Source: an uncultured Roseateles sp.
GTDB lineage: Bacteria; Pseudomonadota; Gammaproteobacteria; Burkholderiales; Burkholderiaceae
Direction of reading: 5' to 3'
DNA: 21,480 bases
Assembly (NCBI GenBank): GCA_946480605.1
Contig: CAMLKW010000054.1
Coordinates: forward strand, 1-21,480
Part shown: in pieces, positions 1 through 8,019 of the stretch
Layout: each line of letters starts with the position of its first letter
How positions within the stretch are numbered: the first letter of the stretch is position 1
Position numbers and translations under genes: made by a program
Notes under the pieces: generated by a model
Databases searched by the model: none
What the model saw: the letters and a program-made list of their open reading frames with translations, nothing else
What the model was told of the DNA's origin: nothing

Positions 1-930
1 TTCGGCGCGCTGGCGCTGAACAACAACAAGGGCGGCGACTGGAGCGACCCGCACTGGACCGCGGCGTTCTCGATGTCCAGCAGCGCCTGCCTGACGGCCT
101 TCCACCAGGTCCACGTGACCGAGCAGGCCGCCCGCGTGGTGTTCGAGGCCGGCCTGCTGCCGGCGGCGGCACAGCTGTGGAAAGTGCCGCTGGCGCAGAT
201 CCAGGGCAAGACGCGCTGGGAGGCCGGCCGGTTGCTCGCGGCCGGGCTGGCGCCGCTGCCGCTGGCGGCGCTGGCCGCCCAGGTGCATCAGGCCAGGCTG
301 CCGGCGGCGGCCATGGTGCATGGCTTGTATGAAGCCGCGTGGGTGTCGGCCAGCTACGCGGTGGCAGACGGGCTCACGCTGCGGCTGCCCATCGATGGCC
401 TGTCGCTGCGCGCGGGTGGCCAGCCGCAATGGACTTTCGTGCAGCGCCAGGATCTGAAGCCGCCGCTGCCGCAGGCCTCGCTGTATGGCCGCAGCCTGTA
501 CGCGCCGTCGGGTGCGCTGGTGGCCGTGGAGATCGCGCGCGGCAGCTTCGAGCCGCGCGTGGTGGCCGTGGAGCTGCTGGTGGATGCGGGCAAGGTGCTG
601 CAGCCCGACCTGCTGCTGGGCCAGGCCCAGGGCGGCGTGGCCATGGGCATCGGCTACGCGCTGCTGGAGAACCTGCCGCTGGAAGCGGGTGGTGCGGGCG
701 ACGGGCGCTGGAACCTGGACCGTTACCACGTGGCCTTGTCGGCGGACGTGCCGCTGGCGCGGCTGAACATCACGACGCTGGCCTCCGACGAGCCGACCGC
801 CAAGGGCATCGCCGAGGCGGTGCTGTGCCCCATCGCGCCGGCCATCGGCAACGCCATCGCCCACGCCACGGGCCAGCGCTTGCGCAGCCTTCCCATCACC
901 GCCGCAGACATCAAAGAGGCTCTGTCATGA
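1..930 (+). CDS. Molybdenum hydroxylase large (molybdopterin-binding) subunit, C-terminal part
   Basis: The frame is open from the first base, so this is the last 309 residues of a larger protein, normally 700-770 residues. It belongs to the xanthine dehydrogenase / aldehyde oxidase / isoquinoline oxidoreductase large-subunit family, which hydroxylates aldehydes or N-heterocycles at a Mo-cytosine-dinucleotide centre. Visible family marks are the glycine-rich QGGVAMGIGYALLE stretch, the KGIAEA motif, whose Glu (codon 814-816) sits where the catalytic base lies in this family, and IAPAIGNAIAHATG near the end. The stop overlaps the start of the [2Fe-2S] subunit by 4 bases (ATGA), so the two are translationally coupled. 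The substrate cannot be read from this fragment. A Tat signal, if any, lies outside the window. Confidence 0.9.
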   Translation, partial: FGALALNNNKGGDWSDPHWTAAFSMSSSACLTAFHQVHVTEQAARVVFEAGLLPAAAQLWKVPLAQIQGKTRWEAGRLLAAGLAPLPLAALAAQVHQARLPAAAMVHGLYEAAWVSASYAVADGLTLRLPIDGLSLRAGGQPQWTFVQRQDLKPPLPQASLYGRSLYAPSGALVAVEIARGSFEPRVVAVELLVDAGKVLQPDLLLGQAQGGVAMGIGYALLENLPLEAGGAGDGRWNLDRYHVALSADVPLARLNITTLASDEPTAKGIAEAVLCPIAPAIGNAIAHATGQRLRSLPITAADIKEALS

Positions 931-1454
931 GCGAGCAACTCGTCCCCGTCCAGTTTCACGTCAACGGCCGGCCCGTCAGCACGACCGTGCCCACCGACCT
1001 GCCCCTGGTCGACTTCCTGCGCGAGGAACTGGGCCTGTCCGGCACGCGGCTGTGCTGCGGCATCGGCGTGTGCAAGGCCTGCACCGTCGCCGCGCGCCGC
1101 GCGCCGAGCAGCCAGGCGCAGCCCATGCTGGCCTGCTCCACGCCGGTGGCGCTGCTGCAGGGCCAGTCCATCACGACCGTGGAGGGCACCGGCAGCATGG
1201 AGAAGCCCAGCGCGGTGCAGCAGGCCTTCCTGGAGCACTTCGCCTTCCAGTGCGGCTACTGCACGCCGGGCTTCGTCATGGCGACCGAGATGCTGCTGGG
1301 CCGGCTGCGCGCGCAGCCGATCCAGCGCGACCGGCTCGACGCCGCCATCGAGGAGGCCGTGGGCCAGCACATCTGTCGCTGCACCGGCTATGCCCGCTAC
1401 CACCAGGCCATACGCGCCGTGGTGCTGGCGGAGAAAGGGCTGGTGGTCGCATGA
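927..1454 (+). CDS. [2Fe-2S] subunit of molybdenum hydroxylase
   Basis: A 175-residue protein that carries electrons from the Mo centre of the upstream subunit. The N-terminal plant-ferredoxin domain has the first cluster motif CGIGVCKACT with a fourth Cys in LACSTP. The C-terminal four-helix domain has the second cluster motifs CGYCTPGF and CRCTGY. Length and domain order match the CoxS/XdhC/IorA small-subunit family. The start is chosen at 927 because it gives the normal N-terminus (MSEQLVPVQFHVNG) and overlaps the large-subunit stop by ATGA. Its own stop overlaps the cytochrome gene in the same way. No signal peptide is visible, so if the enzyme works in the periplasm this subunit must be carried out by its partner, as is known for related Tat-exported complexes. 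Confidence 0.95.
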   Translation: MSEQLVPVQFHVNGRPVSTTVPTDLPLVDFLREELGLSGTRLCCGIGVCKACTVAARRAPSSQAQPMLACSTPVALLQGQSITTVEGTGSMEKPSAVQQAFLEHFAFQCGYCTPGFVMATEMLLGRLRAQPIQRDRLDAAIEEAVGQHICRCTGYARYHQAIRAVVLAEKGLVVA

Positions 1455-2458
1455 GAGCGCTGCTGCTTGTGCTGCTGGCCGGCACGGCCCAGGCCGAGAC
1501 GCTGTTCGAGTACGGCCGCCAATGCGCCGCGCAGATCAGCGAGATCCCGGCCTTCAGCTGCATGGCCGGCGAGGAGATCCCCATCACCGTGGATGGTGGC
1601 AAGCCGGTGCCGCACGACCAGGCGCCCGCGCGCTGCGACCGGCCGTCGCTGCTGCCGCAGCACGACGAGGGCAGCCAGGGCCAGTGCGTGCCCGGCAGCC
1701 GCGCGCTGGTGCTGCGCGACGACAAGACCGCGCAGATCAGCGCCATCTGCCGCAAGCAGGTGGCGCGGCCGGCGGGCAGCGTGCTGTTCGACGAAATCAA
1801 CGTCATCTCGCACAACTTGCGCGACGGCAAGACCTGCTGGTTCACCGCCAAGGCCAAGGCGCCGCTGACCCAGGACAAAGGCATAGACGGCCGCTGGGTG
1901 CCGTCGCCCAGCACGTTGACGCGCAAGCCGCAGCCGGCCAGCCCCGAAGGCGTGGCGGCGCTGCCGGCCGACAAGGTCTGGCAGACGCCGCACCAGGTCG
2001 CCTGGAGCCAGCCCGCCTGCATCAACTGCCACGACAGCGGGCCTTTCATGTACTCGCCCTACATCGCGCAGACCATGCAGTTGCCGGGCGACCCGTTCGG
2101 CTTCTACCAGCCCAAGGCCATAGGCGAGGATTTCAAGAAGGCCTGGGCGCGGCTGAACGCCTTCGGCATCACGACGCGCGGCAACACCTGCACGGCCTGC
2201 CACCGCATGGGCAACATGAACTCCTGCAAGGTCGCGATGGACCAGTCCACGGGCCGCGGGGCTCAGCAGGGCGGGGACGACTGGTCCAGGAAGTTCCCGC
2301 AGTCGCACTGGATGAGCCCGGGCAAGCTGCACAGCCAGGCGCAGTGGAACCAGCAGTTCGCCGACAGCCTGAAGAAGCTGGCGGCCTGCTGCGAGGACCC
2401 GAAGGGGCCGGGGTGTCAGGTGGTGGAGTACGGGCCGAAGGGCACGACCCAGCGCTGA
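1451..2458 (+). CDS. Exported di-heme c-type cytochrome, probable electron acceptor of the Mo hydroxylase
   Basis: A 335-residue protein with a short Sec signal peptide (MRALLLVLLAGTAQA, likely cut after residue 15). Two CXXCH heme-c motifs are visible: CINCH at residues 190-194 and CTACH at 247-251. The N-terminal half has many further cysteines and no recognised fold, and a vicinal Cys pair lies near 313-314. The gene starts inside the stop of the [2Fe-2S] subunit gene (ATGA), so all three are one operon. Three-component Mo hydroxylases that pass electrons to a cytochrome c are known, and this role is inferred from position. The protein is longer than typical mono- or di-heme class I cytochromes, and its first about 180 residues may be a separate domain. 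Confidence 0.8.
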   Translation: MRALLLVLLAGTAQAETLFEYGRQCAAQISEIPAFSCMAGEEIPITVDGGKPVPHDQAPARCDRPSLLPQHDEGSQGQCVPGSRALVLRDDKTAQISAICRKQVARPAGSVLFDEINVISHNLRDGKTCWFTAKAKAPLTQDKGIDGRWVPSPSTLTRKPQPASPEGVAALPADKVWQTPHQVAWSQPACINCHDSGPFMYSPYIAQTMQLPGDPFGFYQPKAIGEDFKKAWARLNAFGITTRGNTCTACHRMGNMNSCKVAMDQSTGRGAQQGGDDWSRKFPQSHWMSPGKLHSQAQWNQQFADSLKKLAACCEDPKGPGCQVVEYGPKGTTQR

Positions 2459-2473
2459 GCCGTTCAGCTCAGC
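2454..2473. terminator. Bidirectional hairpin over two convergent stop codons
   Basis: GCTGAGC (2454-2460), a 6-base loop, then the exact complement GCTCAGC (2467-2473). The stem covers the stop codon of the cytochrome gene and the last codons and stop of the GST gene. There is no T-run on either side, so intrinsic termination is uncertain. It may instead protect the 3' ends of the two transcripts. Confidence 0.45.
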
Positions 2474-3132
2474 AAGTCGTACTTCCCACCCCGCTCCAGC
2501 GCGCGCTGGTAGGCCGGCCGCGCATGGATGCGCTCCAGGAAGGCCTTCAGCTTCGGATACGCCGCCATGTCAGCGCCTCGCGATGCCGCGGCCTCCAGCG
2601 GGAAGCTCATCTGCACGTCCGCCGCCGAGAACTCCGCGCCGGCAAACCACGGCCGCGCGGCCAGTTCGCTCTCCAGGAAGGCCAGCTGCGCATCGATGTT
2701 GGGCTGCACAAAGCTCTTCAGCACCCGGTCGGCGATGCTCCTGGCGATGGGCTTCACGAAGAACGGTGCCGGCGCACGCTTGACCTTGTTGAACACCAGC
2801 TTCATGACCAGCGGCGGCATCGCCGAGCCCTCGGCGAAGTGCATGAAGTAGCGGTAGTGCAGCAGGCCCTGCTCGTCCGCCGGCTTGAGCCGGCCCTGGC
2901 CGTAGCGGTCCACCAGGTACTCCAGGATGGCGCCGCTCTCGGCCACCGTCAGCGGGCCGTCGGTGATGACGGGACTCTTGCCCAGCGGGTGCACGGCCTT
3001 CAGCTCCGGCGGCGCCAGCGAGGTCTTGGCGTCGCGCTCGTAGCGCTTGACCTCGTAGGGCAGGCTCAGCTCTTCGAGCAGCCACAGCACACGCTGCGAG
3101 CGGGAGTTGTTGAGGTGGTGGACGATGATCAT
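2464..3132 (-). CDS. Glutathione S-transferase family protein
   Basis: A 222-residue cytosolic protein with the two-domain GST layout. Residues 1-80 form the thioredoxin-like domain with a catalytic-type Ser in NNSRSQRV (residues 8-15), the cis-Pro region LGKSPVITD and the glutathione-binding ESGAILEYL. The rest is the all-helical domain, ending in a typical DVQMSFPLEAA...YPKLKAFLERIHARPAYQRAL pattern split over residues 180-215. The start at 3132 is chosen because the open frame upstream is Arg/Pro-rich, lacks family similarity and runs through the preceding gene. It lies 10 bases after the potassium channel stop, so both probably share a transcript. The substrate is unknown. Confidence 0.9.
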   Translation of the reverse strand: MIIVHHLNNSRSQRVLWLLEELSLPYEVKRYERDAKTSLAPPELKAVHPLGKSPVITDGPLTVAESGAILEYLVDRYGQGRLKPADEQGLLHYRYFMHFAEGSAMPPLVMKLVFNKVKRAPAPFFVKPIARSIADRVLKSFVQPNIDAQLAFLESELAARPWFAGAEFSAADVQMSFPLEAAASRGADMAAYPKLKAFLERIHARPAYQRALERGGKYDLLS

Positions 3133-3142
3133 GCCGGGCAGT

Positions 3143-4063
3143 TTAGGAGGCCGGCGGGCTTGGGGGCGTGCGCGGCGGGCCGGCCGGCGGCTCGTCGTGC
3201 TGCCAGGGCGGCAGCGGCGCGCCGCAGTCGCGGCAGAAGCGCGCGTCGGGCGCATGGCCTTCGCTGAGGCAGTCGTGGCAGGTGCGCGTGGTGGGGGTGC
3301 GGCCCATCTTCTGCGCGGTGAACTCGGCCGTGACGATGCCGGTGGGCACGGCCAGCGTGCCCCAGCCCAGCAGCATCATGGCCGAGGCGATCACGCGGCC
3401 CAGGTCGGTCTTGGGCGTGATGTCGCCGAAGCCCACCGTGGTCATCGTCGTGATGGCCCAGTACACGCCCACCGGGATGCTGGTGAAGCCGTGCTGCGGG
3501 CCCTCCACCACGTACATCAGCGTGCCCATGATGGTGACCACCATCAGCACGAAGCTCATGAACACCAGGATCTTGCGCCGCGACGCCATCAGCGCCCGCC
3601 CCAGCATGCCGAACTCGTGCACATAGGCGCCCAGCTTGAGGATGCGGAACAGCCGCAGCAGCCGCAGCACGCGCACGTCGATCAGCGCATGCAGGCCCGG
3701 CACGAGGATGGCGAGATAGGTGGGCAGCAGGGCCAGCAGGTCGATGATGCCGAAGGGGCTGCGCGCATAGCGCCAGGGATGGCGCACGCAGACCAGGCGG
3801 GCAAGGTACTCGACCGTGAAGATGACGGTGAAGCTCCACTCCAGCGCCGTCAGCAGCGTCTTGTGGCGGGCATGGACGGCGGCCATGCTGTCCAGCATCA
3901 CCACCGCGACGCTGGCCAGGATGAGCGCCACCAGCACCAGGTCGAAGGCGCGGCCGGCGCGCGTGTCGGCCTCGAAGATGATGGTGTACAGCCGCAGCCG
4001 CCAGCCCGGGGCGGCGGGCTCATGGGCTGGCGGCACGGGGGCGAAGGGTGTGGTTTCGGGCAT
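3143..4063 (-). CDS. Voltage-gated-like potassium channel with C-terminal zinc ribbon
   Basis: A 306-residue inner-membrane protein. It has six predicted membrane segments. The S4-like helix DVRVLRLLRLFRILKL (residues 129-144) carries a basic residue every third position (R131, R134, R137, R140, K143). The selectivity filter TTVGFGD lies at 208-214. After the last segment there is a cytoplasmic tail with two CXXC pairs (C262/C265 and C277/C280) followed by a Pro-rich end. The paired CXXC spacing is a zinc-ribbon pattern. The family carries K+ in animals and bacteria alike (Kv/KvAP type). A 59-bp gap separates it from the divergent SDR gene. Sensing by the ribbon is inference. Confidence 0.9.
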   Translation of the reverse strand: MPETTPFAPVPPAHEPAAPGWRLRLYTIIFEADTRAGRAFDLVLVALILASVAVVMLDSMAAVHARHKTLLTALEWSFTVIFTVEYLARLVCVRHPWRYARSPFGIIDLLALLPTYLAILVPGLHALIDVRVLRLLRLFRILKLGAYVHEFGMLGRALMASRRKILVFMSFVLMVVTIMGTLMYVVEGPQHGFTSIPVGVYWAITTMTTVGFGDITPKTDLGRVIASAMMLLGWGTLAVPTGIVTAEFTAQKMGRTPTTRTCHDCLSEGHAPDARFCRDCGAPLPPWQHDEPPAGPPRTPPSPPAS

Positions 4064-4122
4064 CGCCGCATGCTAGGGCAGGCCGTGAGCGCCGCCGAGA
4101 ATGCGCGGTCCATGGAGCCTGC

Positions 4123-5154
4123 ATGACGACCTCACCCTCCCGCATCCTCGTCACCGGCGGCAGCGGCTATATCGCCGGCGTGCTGATCCGCCAGCTGCTG
4201 GCCGCCGGCTGGCAGGTGCACACCACCGTGCGCGACCTGGCGCGCGAGCCGGCGTTGCGAAAGCTGCTCGGCGTGGCGCCGGGCGACGAGCAGCTGCGCT
4301 GCTTCCGCGCCGACCTGCTGCACGACGCCGGCTGGGCCGAGGCCGCCGCCGGCTGCACGCACCTGGCCCATGTCGCATCGCCGCTGCCGGTGGGCGTGCC
4401 GCGCGACGCCAGCGAACTCATCGTGCCCGCCCGCGACGGCGCGCTGCGCGCGCTGAAGGCGGCGCGCGACGCGGGCGTGCAGCGTGTCGTGATGACCTCG
4501 TCCGTCGCGGCCATCGCCTACGGTCACGGTCCGGGCGAGCACCGCTTCACCGAGGCCGACTGGACGAATCTCGACGCGCCCGGCATCCCCGCCTATGTGC
4601 AGTCCAAGACGGTGGCCGAGCGCGCCGCGCGCGACTGGGTGGCCCGCGAGGGCGGCGGCATCGAGTTCTGCACGGTGAACCCGTCCGTCGTGCTGGGGCC
4701 GGTGGCCAGCGCCGACTACTCGGCCAGCGTGGTCATCGTGCAGAGCCTGCTGCAGGGGCGCATCCCGGCGTTGCCGCGCATCGGCTTCGGCATCGTGGAC
4801 GTGCGCGACGTGGTCGAGCTGCACGGGCACGCATTGACCGCGCCGGGCATGGCGGGCGAGCGCTTCATTGCCTGCGGCGGCTTCACGTGGCTGAGAGACA
4901 TCGCGGCCGTGCTGCGCGAGGAACTGGGCGCCGATGCGCGTCGTGTGCCGACGCTGCAGCTGCCGGACTGGAGCGTGCGCCTGCTGGCCAGGGTCAGCCC
5001 CACGGTGCGCGCCGCGGCCAGCGAGCTGGGTGTGGTGCGGCACCAGGATTCCAGCCATGCGCGCGAGGTGCTGGGCTGGCTGCCCAGGGCGCCGCGGGAG
5101 GCGATCCTCGCGACGGCGCGGGATTTGATGCGGCTGGGTGTCGTGGTGCGCTGA
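4123..5154 (+). CDS. NAD(P)-dependent extended short-chain dehydrogenase/reductase
   Basis: A 343-residue cytosolic oxidoreductase. The N-terminal Rossmann motif TGGSGYIAG (residues 11-19) binds NAD(P). The serine of TSSVAA (around 126) and the YVQSK motif (Y158, K162) supply the catalytic residues of the extended SDR class. The closest look is to the dihydroflavonol-4-reductase / cinnamoyl-CoA reductase-like group (aldehyde or ketone reduction, or sugar-nucleotide epimerisation), but the substrate cannot be told. The start at 4123 gives the normal short leader before the Rossmann strand. The gene stands alone on this strand and runs convergently into the small exported protein at 5170. Confidence 0.9.
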   Translation: MTTSPSRILVTGGSGYIAGVLIRQLLAAGWQVHTTVRDLAREPALRKLLGVAPGDEQLRCFRADLLHDAGWAEAAAGCTHLAHVASPLPVGVPRDASELIVPARDGALRALKAARDAGVQRVVMTSSVAAIAYGHGPGEHRFTEADWTNLDAPGIPAYVQSKTVAERAARDWVAREGGGIEFCTVNPSVVLGPVASADYSASVVIVQSLLQGRIPALPRIGFGIVDVRDVVELHGHALTAPGMAGERFIACGGFTWLRDIAAVLREELGADARRVPTLQLPDWSVRLLARVSPTVRAAASELGVVRHQDSSHAREVLGWLPRAPREAILATARDLMRLGVVVR

Positions 5155-5169
5155 GCCGCCGCTCTGGCC

Positions 5170-5634
5170 TCAATCGCAGCGCAGCTTCCGATACGCCGCA
5201 CGCAGATCAAGCAGACGCTGTTGCGCCGCTGGCAGCTGGGGAGTGGCCTTGGCGGCCCTCTCTGCTGCCTCGGCCGCAGGAAGCTGTTGATCCAGGACTC
5301 GGCATCGCCTTTGTGTTTCTGGGCTCAACCGCTGTCGCCGTCCGGCCTGGTCGAGCTGTTTGGCATCCATGCCGGTCACGGGTTTGACCATCTCGGCAAA
5401 GCCTTCGCGCAGATGCTCTCTGCGCACATCCGGCCCCTGCAACTCCTTTCCGGTGGACTTGTTCATTCCCCGGGTTGGTTCGACAGCCAGCTTCTTCGCT
5501 CCCAGGCAGGGCGAGTCGGAGTAGTTGACCTTGCCGCCTTCCTCGCATCGGTAGACCGTGCGGCTGGGCGGCGGCAGGGTCTGCGCGATGGTGGTCGAGC
5601 ACAGCAGCGAGGTGATGAGGGGCAGCAGTTTCAC
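5170..5634 (-). CDS. Small exported DUF4124-type protein
   Basis: A 154-residue protein with an N-terminal Sec signal (MKLLPLITSLLCSTTIAQ, probable cut near residue 18). It is followed by VYRCEEGGKVNYSDSPC, the usual DUF4124 pattern: a small beta-hairpin with two cysteines (C30, C43) likely forming a disulfide. The remaining residues are charged and helical, with two more Cys at 111 and 153. Proteins of this kind are abundant in Burkholderiales and have no assigned function. It lies 40 bases behind the helicase gene on the same strand and may share its transcript. The location is probably periplasmic, from the signal. Confidence 0.85.
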   Translation of the reverse strand: MKLLPLITSLLCSTTIAQTLPPPSRTVYRCEEGGKVNYSDSPCLGAKKLAVEPTRGMNKSTGKELQGPDVRREHLREGFAEMVKPVTGMDAKQLDQAGRRQRLSPETQRRCRVLDQQLPAAEAAERAAKATPQLPAAQQRLLDLRAAYRKLRCD

Positions 5635-5674
5635 GGTCGATCCCGAGGCGGCGACCGCGCGATGCTAGCCCGCC

Positions 5675-7918
5675 CTAACGCCCCCGCCTCTGCCACAACG
5701 CCTTCTTCCCCTTCAGCTGCCGCTCGATCCCGTCGTTCAGCCGCCCGCGCAGGTCGATGACCTCCTCCACATGCCCGTACACGCCGGGGAAGCGCAGGTC
5801 CAGCCACAGCCACAGCGTGCAGATGCGCAGCGCCTGCTCCATGCGGTCCAGGCGGCCGTGCTGGTCGAACTCGTCGAGGAAGTAGGGGTCGCCGGCCTGG
5901 CCGGTGCGGGCGTGGTTGGTGGCCCAGCCGGCGAACTGGTCCACCAGCATCGGCAGGCGTGAATCGACCGGCGCCTGCGCGTACTTGAAGCGCTCGTTCA
6001 GCGGCAGCGCGGCGGCGTTGCGGTCCAGCATCTCGGCCAGCTCCAGCATCTGCTCCAGCTCGGCCACGGCAAAGTGCGCGTCGTCCAGGCGCAGCTGCTG
6101 CATGAAGATGCTCAGCACCGCGTACAGCTTGTTGACGCCCATGCGCTGCGAGATGGTCTGCACATGGCGCCAGTTGGGGGCCACCGGGCACTTGAAGTCG
6201 CGCGGCGCGCGCGGCTCCTTGGGCAGCTGCGTGCGCAGGATCTTCATCGCGTCCGCCTCGGCCTCCTTCAGCACGCTGGTGAAGCCCTCGTCGTGCATGC
6301 CGTAGCGGCCCGCGCGGCCGGCGATCTGGTGCACCTCGCTGACCGACAGCTCGCGGTCGCCGACGCCGTCGAACTTGGTCAGCGTCGAGAACAGCACGCG
6401 GCGGATGGGCAGGTTCAGACCCATGCCGATGGCGTCGGTCGCCACCAGCACCTGGCTCGCGCCGACCGCGAAGCGCTCGGCCTCGCGGCGGCGCACCTCG
6501 GGCGGCAGCGCGCCGTAGATGACGCTGACGTTGTGGCCGTTCTGCGCGATCTGGTCGCGCAGCATCAGCACGTCGCGGCGGCTGAAGGCCACCACGGCGT
6601 CGCCGGCCTGCAGGTGCGTCATCGGCACCGGCGCGGGCATCAGCTGCACCTGCTGCTTGCGCTCGAATACGCGGCGCTCGGGCTTCTCGCCGCACAGCTG
6701 CAGCAGCCGCTCGATGGCCGGCGCCGCGTAGGCCGAGGCAATGATGATGAGCTCGCGCGCCGGCACGCCGACGATGGCCTGGGTCCACGCCCAGCCGCGC
6801 GAGTCGTCGAAGATCATCTGCGCCTCGTCGATGACGGCCACGTCGATGATGTCGCGCGTGTTGACCATCTCGATGGTGCTGCTGACGACGCGGGCGTTGT
6901 CAGCGGGCACGCTCTCCTCGCCGGTCAGCAGCGAGCAGGGCACGCCGCGGCCGACGAGCCGGTCGCGCCCTTCCAGCGCCAGCAGCCGCAGCGGCGCCAG
7001 GTAGGCGCCGTCCAGCGCCTGCGCCAGCCGCTCGAAGGCGGCGTAGGTCTTGCCGCTGTTGGGCGGGCCGAGGTAGAGCGTCACCTTGCGGCCCAGCTTG
7101 CGCGCGGCGTCGAAGCTGTCCGGGTAGCCCTGGAAGGCCAGCTCGCGGCCCAGGCTGGCCAGCGTGCTCTGCTCCTCCACCGTCTGCTCCCAGCGGTCCT
7201 GCGCGCGCGTCAGCGCGGCCTTCAGGTCGGCATAGGGCATGGGCACGCCGCACTCGGCCTGCAGGCGCGGCAGCAGCGAGGCGAGCTGGGCGCTGTCGCC
7301 CATGGCCTCGCTGCGCGCGACCAGGTGGTTCAGGTGCAGCGCCAGTTCGGCGGTGTAGGAGTACTCGGGGGCCTGGCCCAGCGCGTGGCGCAGCGCGGCC
7401 GCATCACCGTCGCGGAAGAAGGCCCACACCGGCGCCTCGGGCACCGGCACGCGGTGCGACAGGTCGATGCGCCAGCCCTCGTGCGCCAGCGTGATCGGGT
7501 GGATGCAAAGCCGCGTGAACACCAGGCCTTCGCGGCGCAGGCCCAGGCTTTCGAGCTGGTGCAGGCGCTGCTGCATCTGCGGGCGCAGCGTGTTGGCCAG
7601 CGGCGTGGCGTCCAGCTGCGCCAGCGCCACGGGAATGTGCGCCGGCAGGATCCAGCGGCTGGGCCGGCCGCCGCCGGCCGCCTTGGAGATCTGGATGCAG
7701 CCCAGGCGGTCCAGCGCGGCATCGGCGCTTTTCTCGCTGCCGTCGTCGAGGTCGGCGGGCACCAGCACCTGCGGCAGCGCGTGGGCGGCCTGGCGGATGC
7801 GTGCCCAGTCCTCGGGCGCCAGGCCGGCGGGCAGGCGGGCGGCGTGGCTGGGTTGCGGGAGGGGAAAGGCCGGCGCGGGCGGCCGGGCGGGCTTGTTCGA
7901 GGGGACTTCGGGATTCAC
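5675..7918 (-). CDS. SUV3-like ATP-dependent RNA helicase
   Basis: A 747-residue superfamily 2 helicase. Visible motifs in order: Walker A GPPNSGKT (284-291), motif Ib region VVSSTIEM (344-351), Walker B DEAQ (364-367), motif III region IIASAYAAP (392-400), LVATDAIGMGLNLPI (491-505) and motif VI QIAGRAGRYG (531-540). The DEAQ box, the STIEM segment and the C-terminal domain with RFPGVYGHVEEVIDLRGRLN near the end match SUV3, the RNA helicase of the mitochondrial RNA degradosome. Residues 1-270 are an extra N-terminal region. The start is GTG at 7918; no ATG occurs in the first 110 residues and no Shine-Dalgarno is visible. RNA turnover is the likely role, by family. Confidence 0.88.
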   Translation of the reverse strand: MNPEVPSNKPARPPAPAFPLPQPSHAARLPAGLAPEDWARIRQAAHALPQVLVPADLDDGSEKSADAALDRLGCIQISKAAGGGRPSRWILPAHIPVALAQLDATPLANTLRPQMQQRLHQLESLGLRREGLVFTRLCIHPITLAHEGWRIDLSHRVPVPEAPVWAFFRDGDAAALRHALGQAPEYSYTAELALHLNHLVARSEAMGDSAQLASLLPRLQAECGVPMPYADLKAALTRAQDRWEQTVEEQSTLASLGRELAFQGYPDSFDAARKLGRKVTLYLGPPNSGKTYAAFERLAQALDGAYLAPLRLLALEGRDRLVGRGVPCSLLTGEESVPADNARVVSSTIEMVNTRDIIDVAVIDEAQMIFDDSRGWAWTQAIVGVPARELIIIASAYAAPAIERLLQLCGEKPERRVFERKQQVQLMPAPVPMTHLQAGDAVVAFSRRDVLMLRDQIAQNGHNVSVIYGALPPEVRRREAERFAVGASQVLVATDAIGMGLNLPIRRVLFSTLTKFDGVGDRELSVSEVHQIAGRAGRYGMHDEGFTSVLKEAEADAMKILRTQLPKEPRAPRDFKCPVAPNWRHVQTISQRMGVNKLYAVLSIFMQQLRLDDAHFAVAELEQMLELAEMLDRNAAALPLNERFKYAQAPVDSRLPMLVDQFAGWATNHARTGQAGDPYFLDEFDQHGRLDRMEQALRICTLWLWLDLRFPGVYGHVEEVIDLRGRLNDGIERQLKGKKALWQRRGR

Positions 7919-8019
7919 GGCGGAAGTGGAACACAGGCAGCTTGGCTGCGGCCCAGCCCCTCTGCTGACAAGCAGTGGCGCTGCCCGGCCGAAGAATGCA
8001 TTTTTTTGCCCCGCACGTC

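Noticed and set aside
339..930. Long plus-strand open frame before the [2Fe-2S] gene and other Arg/Ala-rich frames across the window
   Set aside because: High GC content opens alternative frames; the residues are Arg/Ala/Gly-rich shadows of real genes and have no family features.
5153..5164. GAGC-CGCC-GCTC hairpin between the extended SDR and the DUF4124 gene
   Set aside because: A 4-bp stem without a T-run is too weak to call a terminator.
7935..7985. Short inverted repeats (CAGC-TTG-GCTG, CTGCT-GACA-AGCAG) between the helicase and DHFR-like genes
   Set aside because: Stems of 4-5 bp are expected by chance at this GC content, with no T-run or matching pattern elsewhere.
6074..8019. 649-residue plus-strand frame opposite the helicase
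   Set aside because: It is a His/Gln/Arg-rich shadow of the helicase gene, whose own frame has all helicase motifs.
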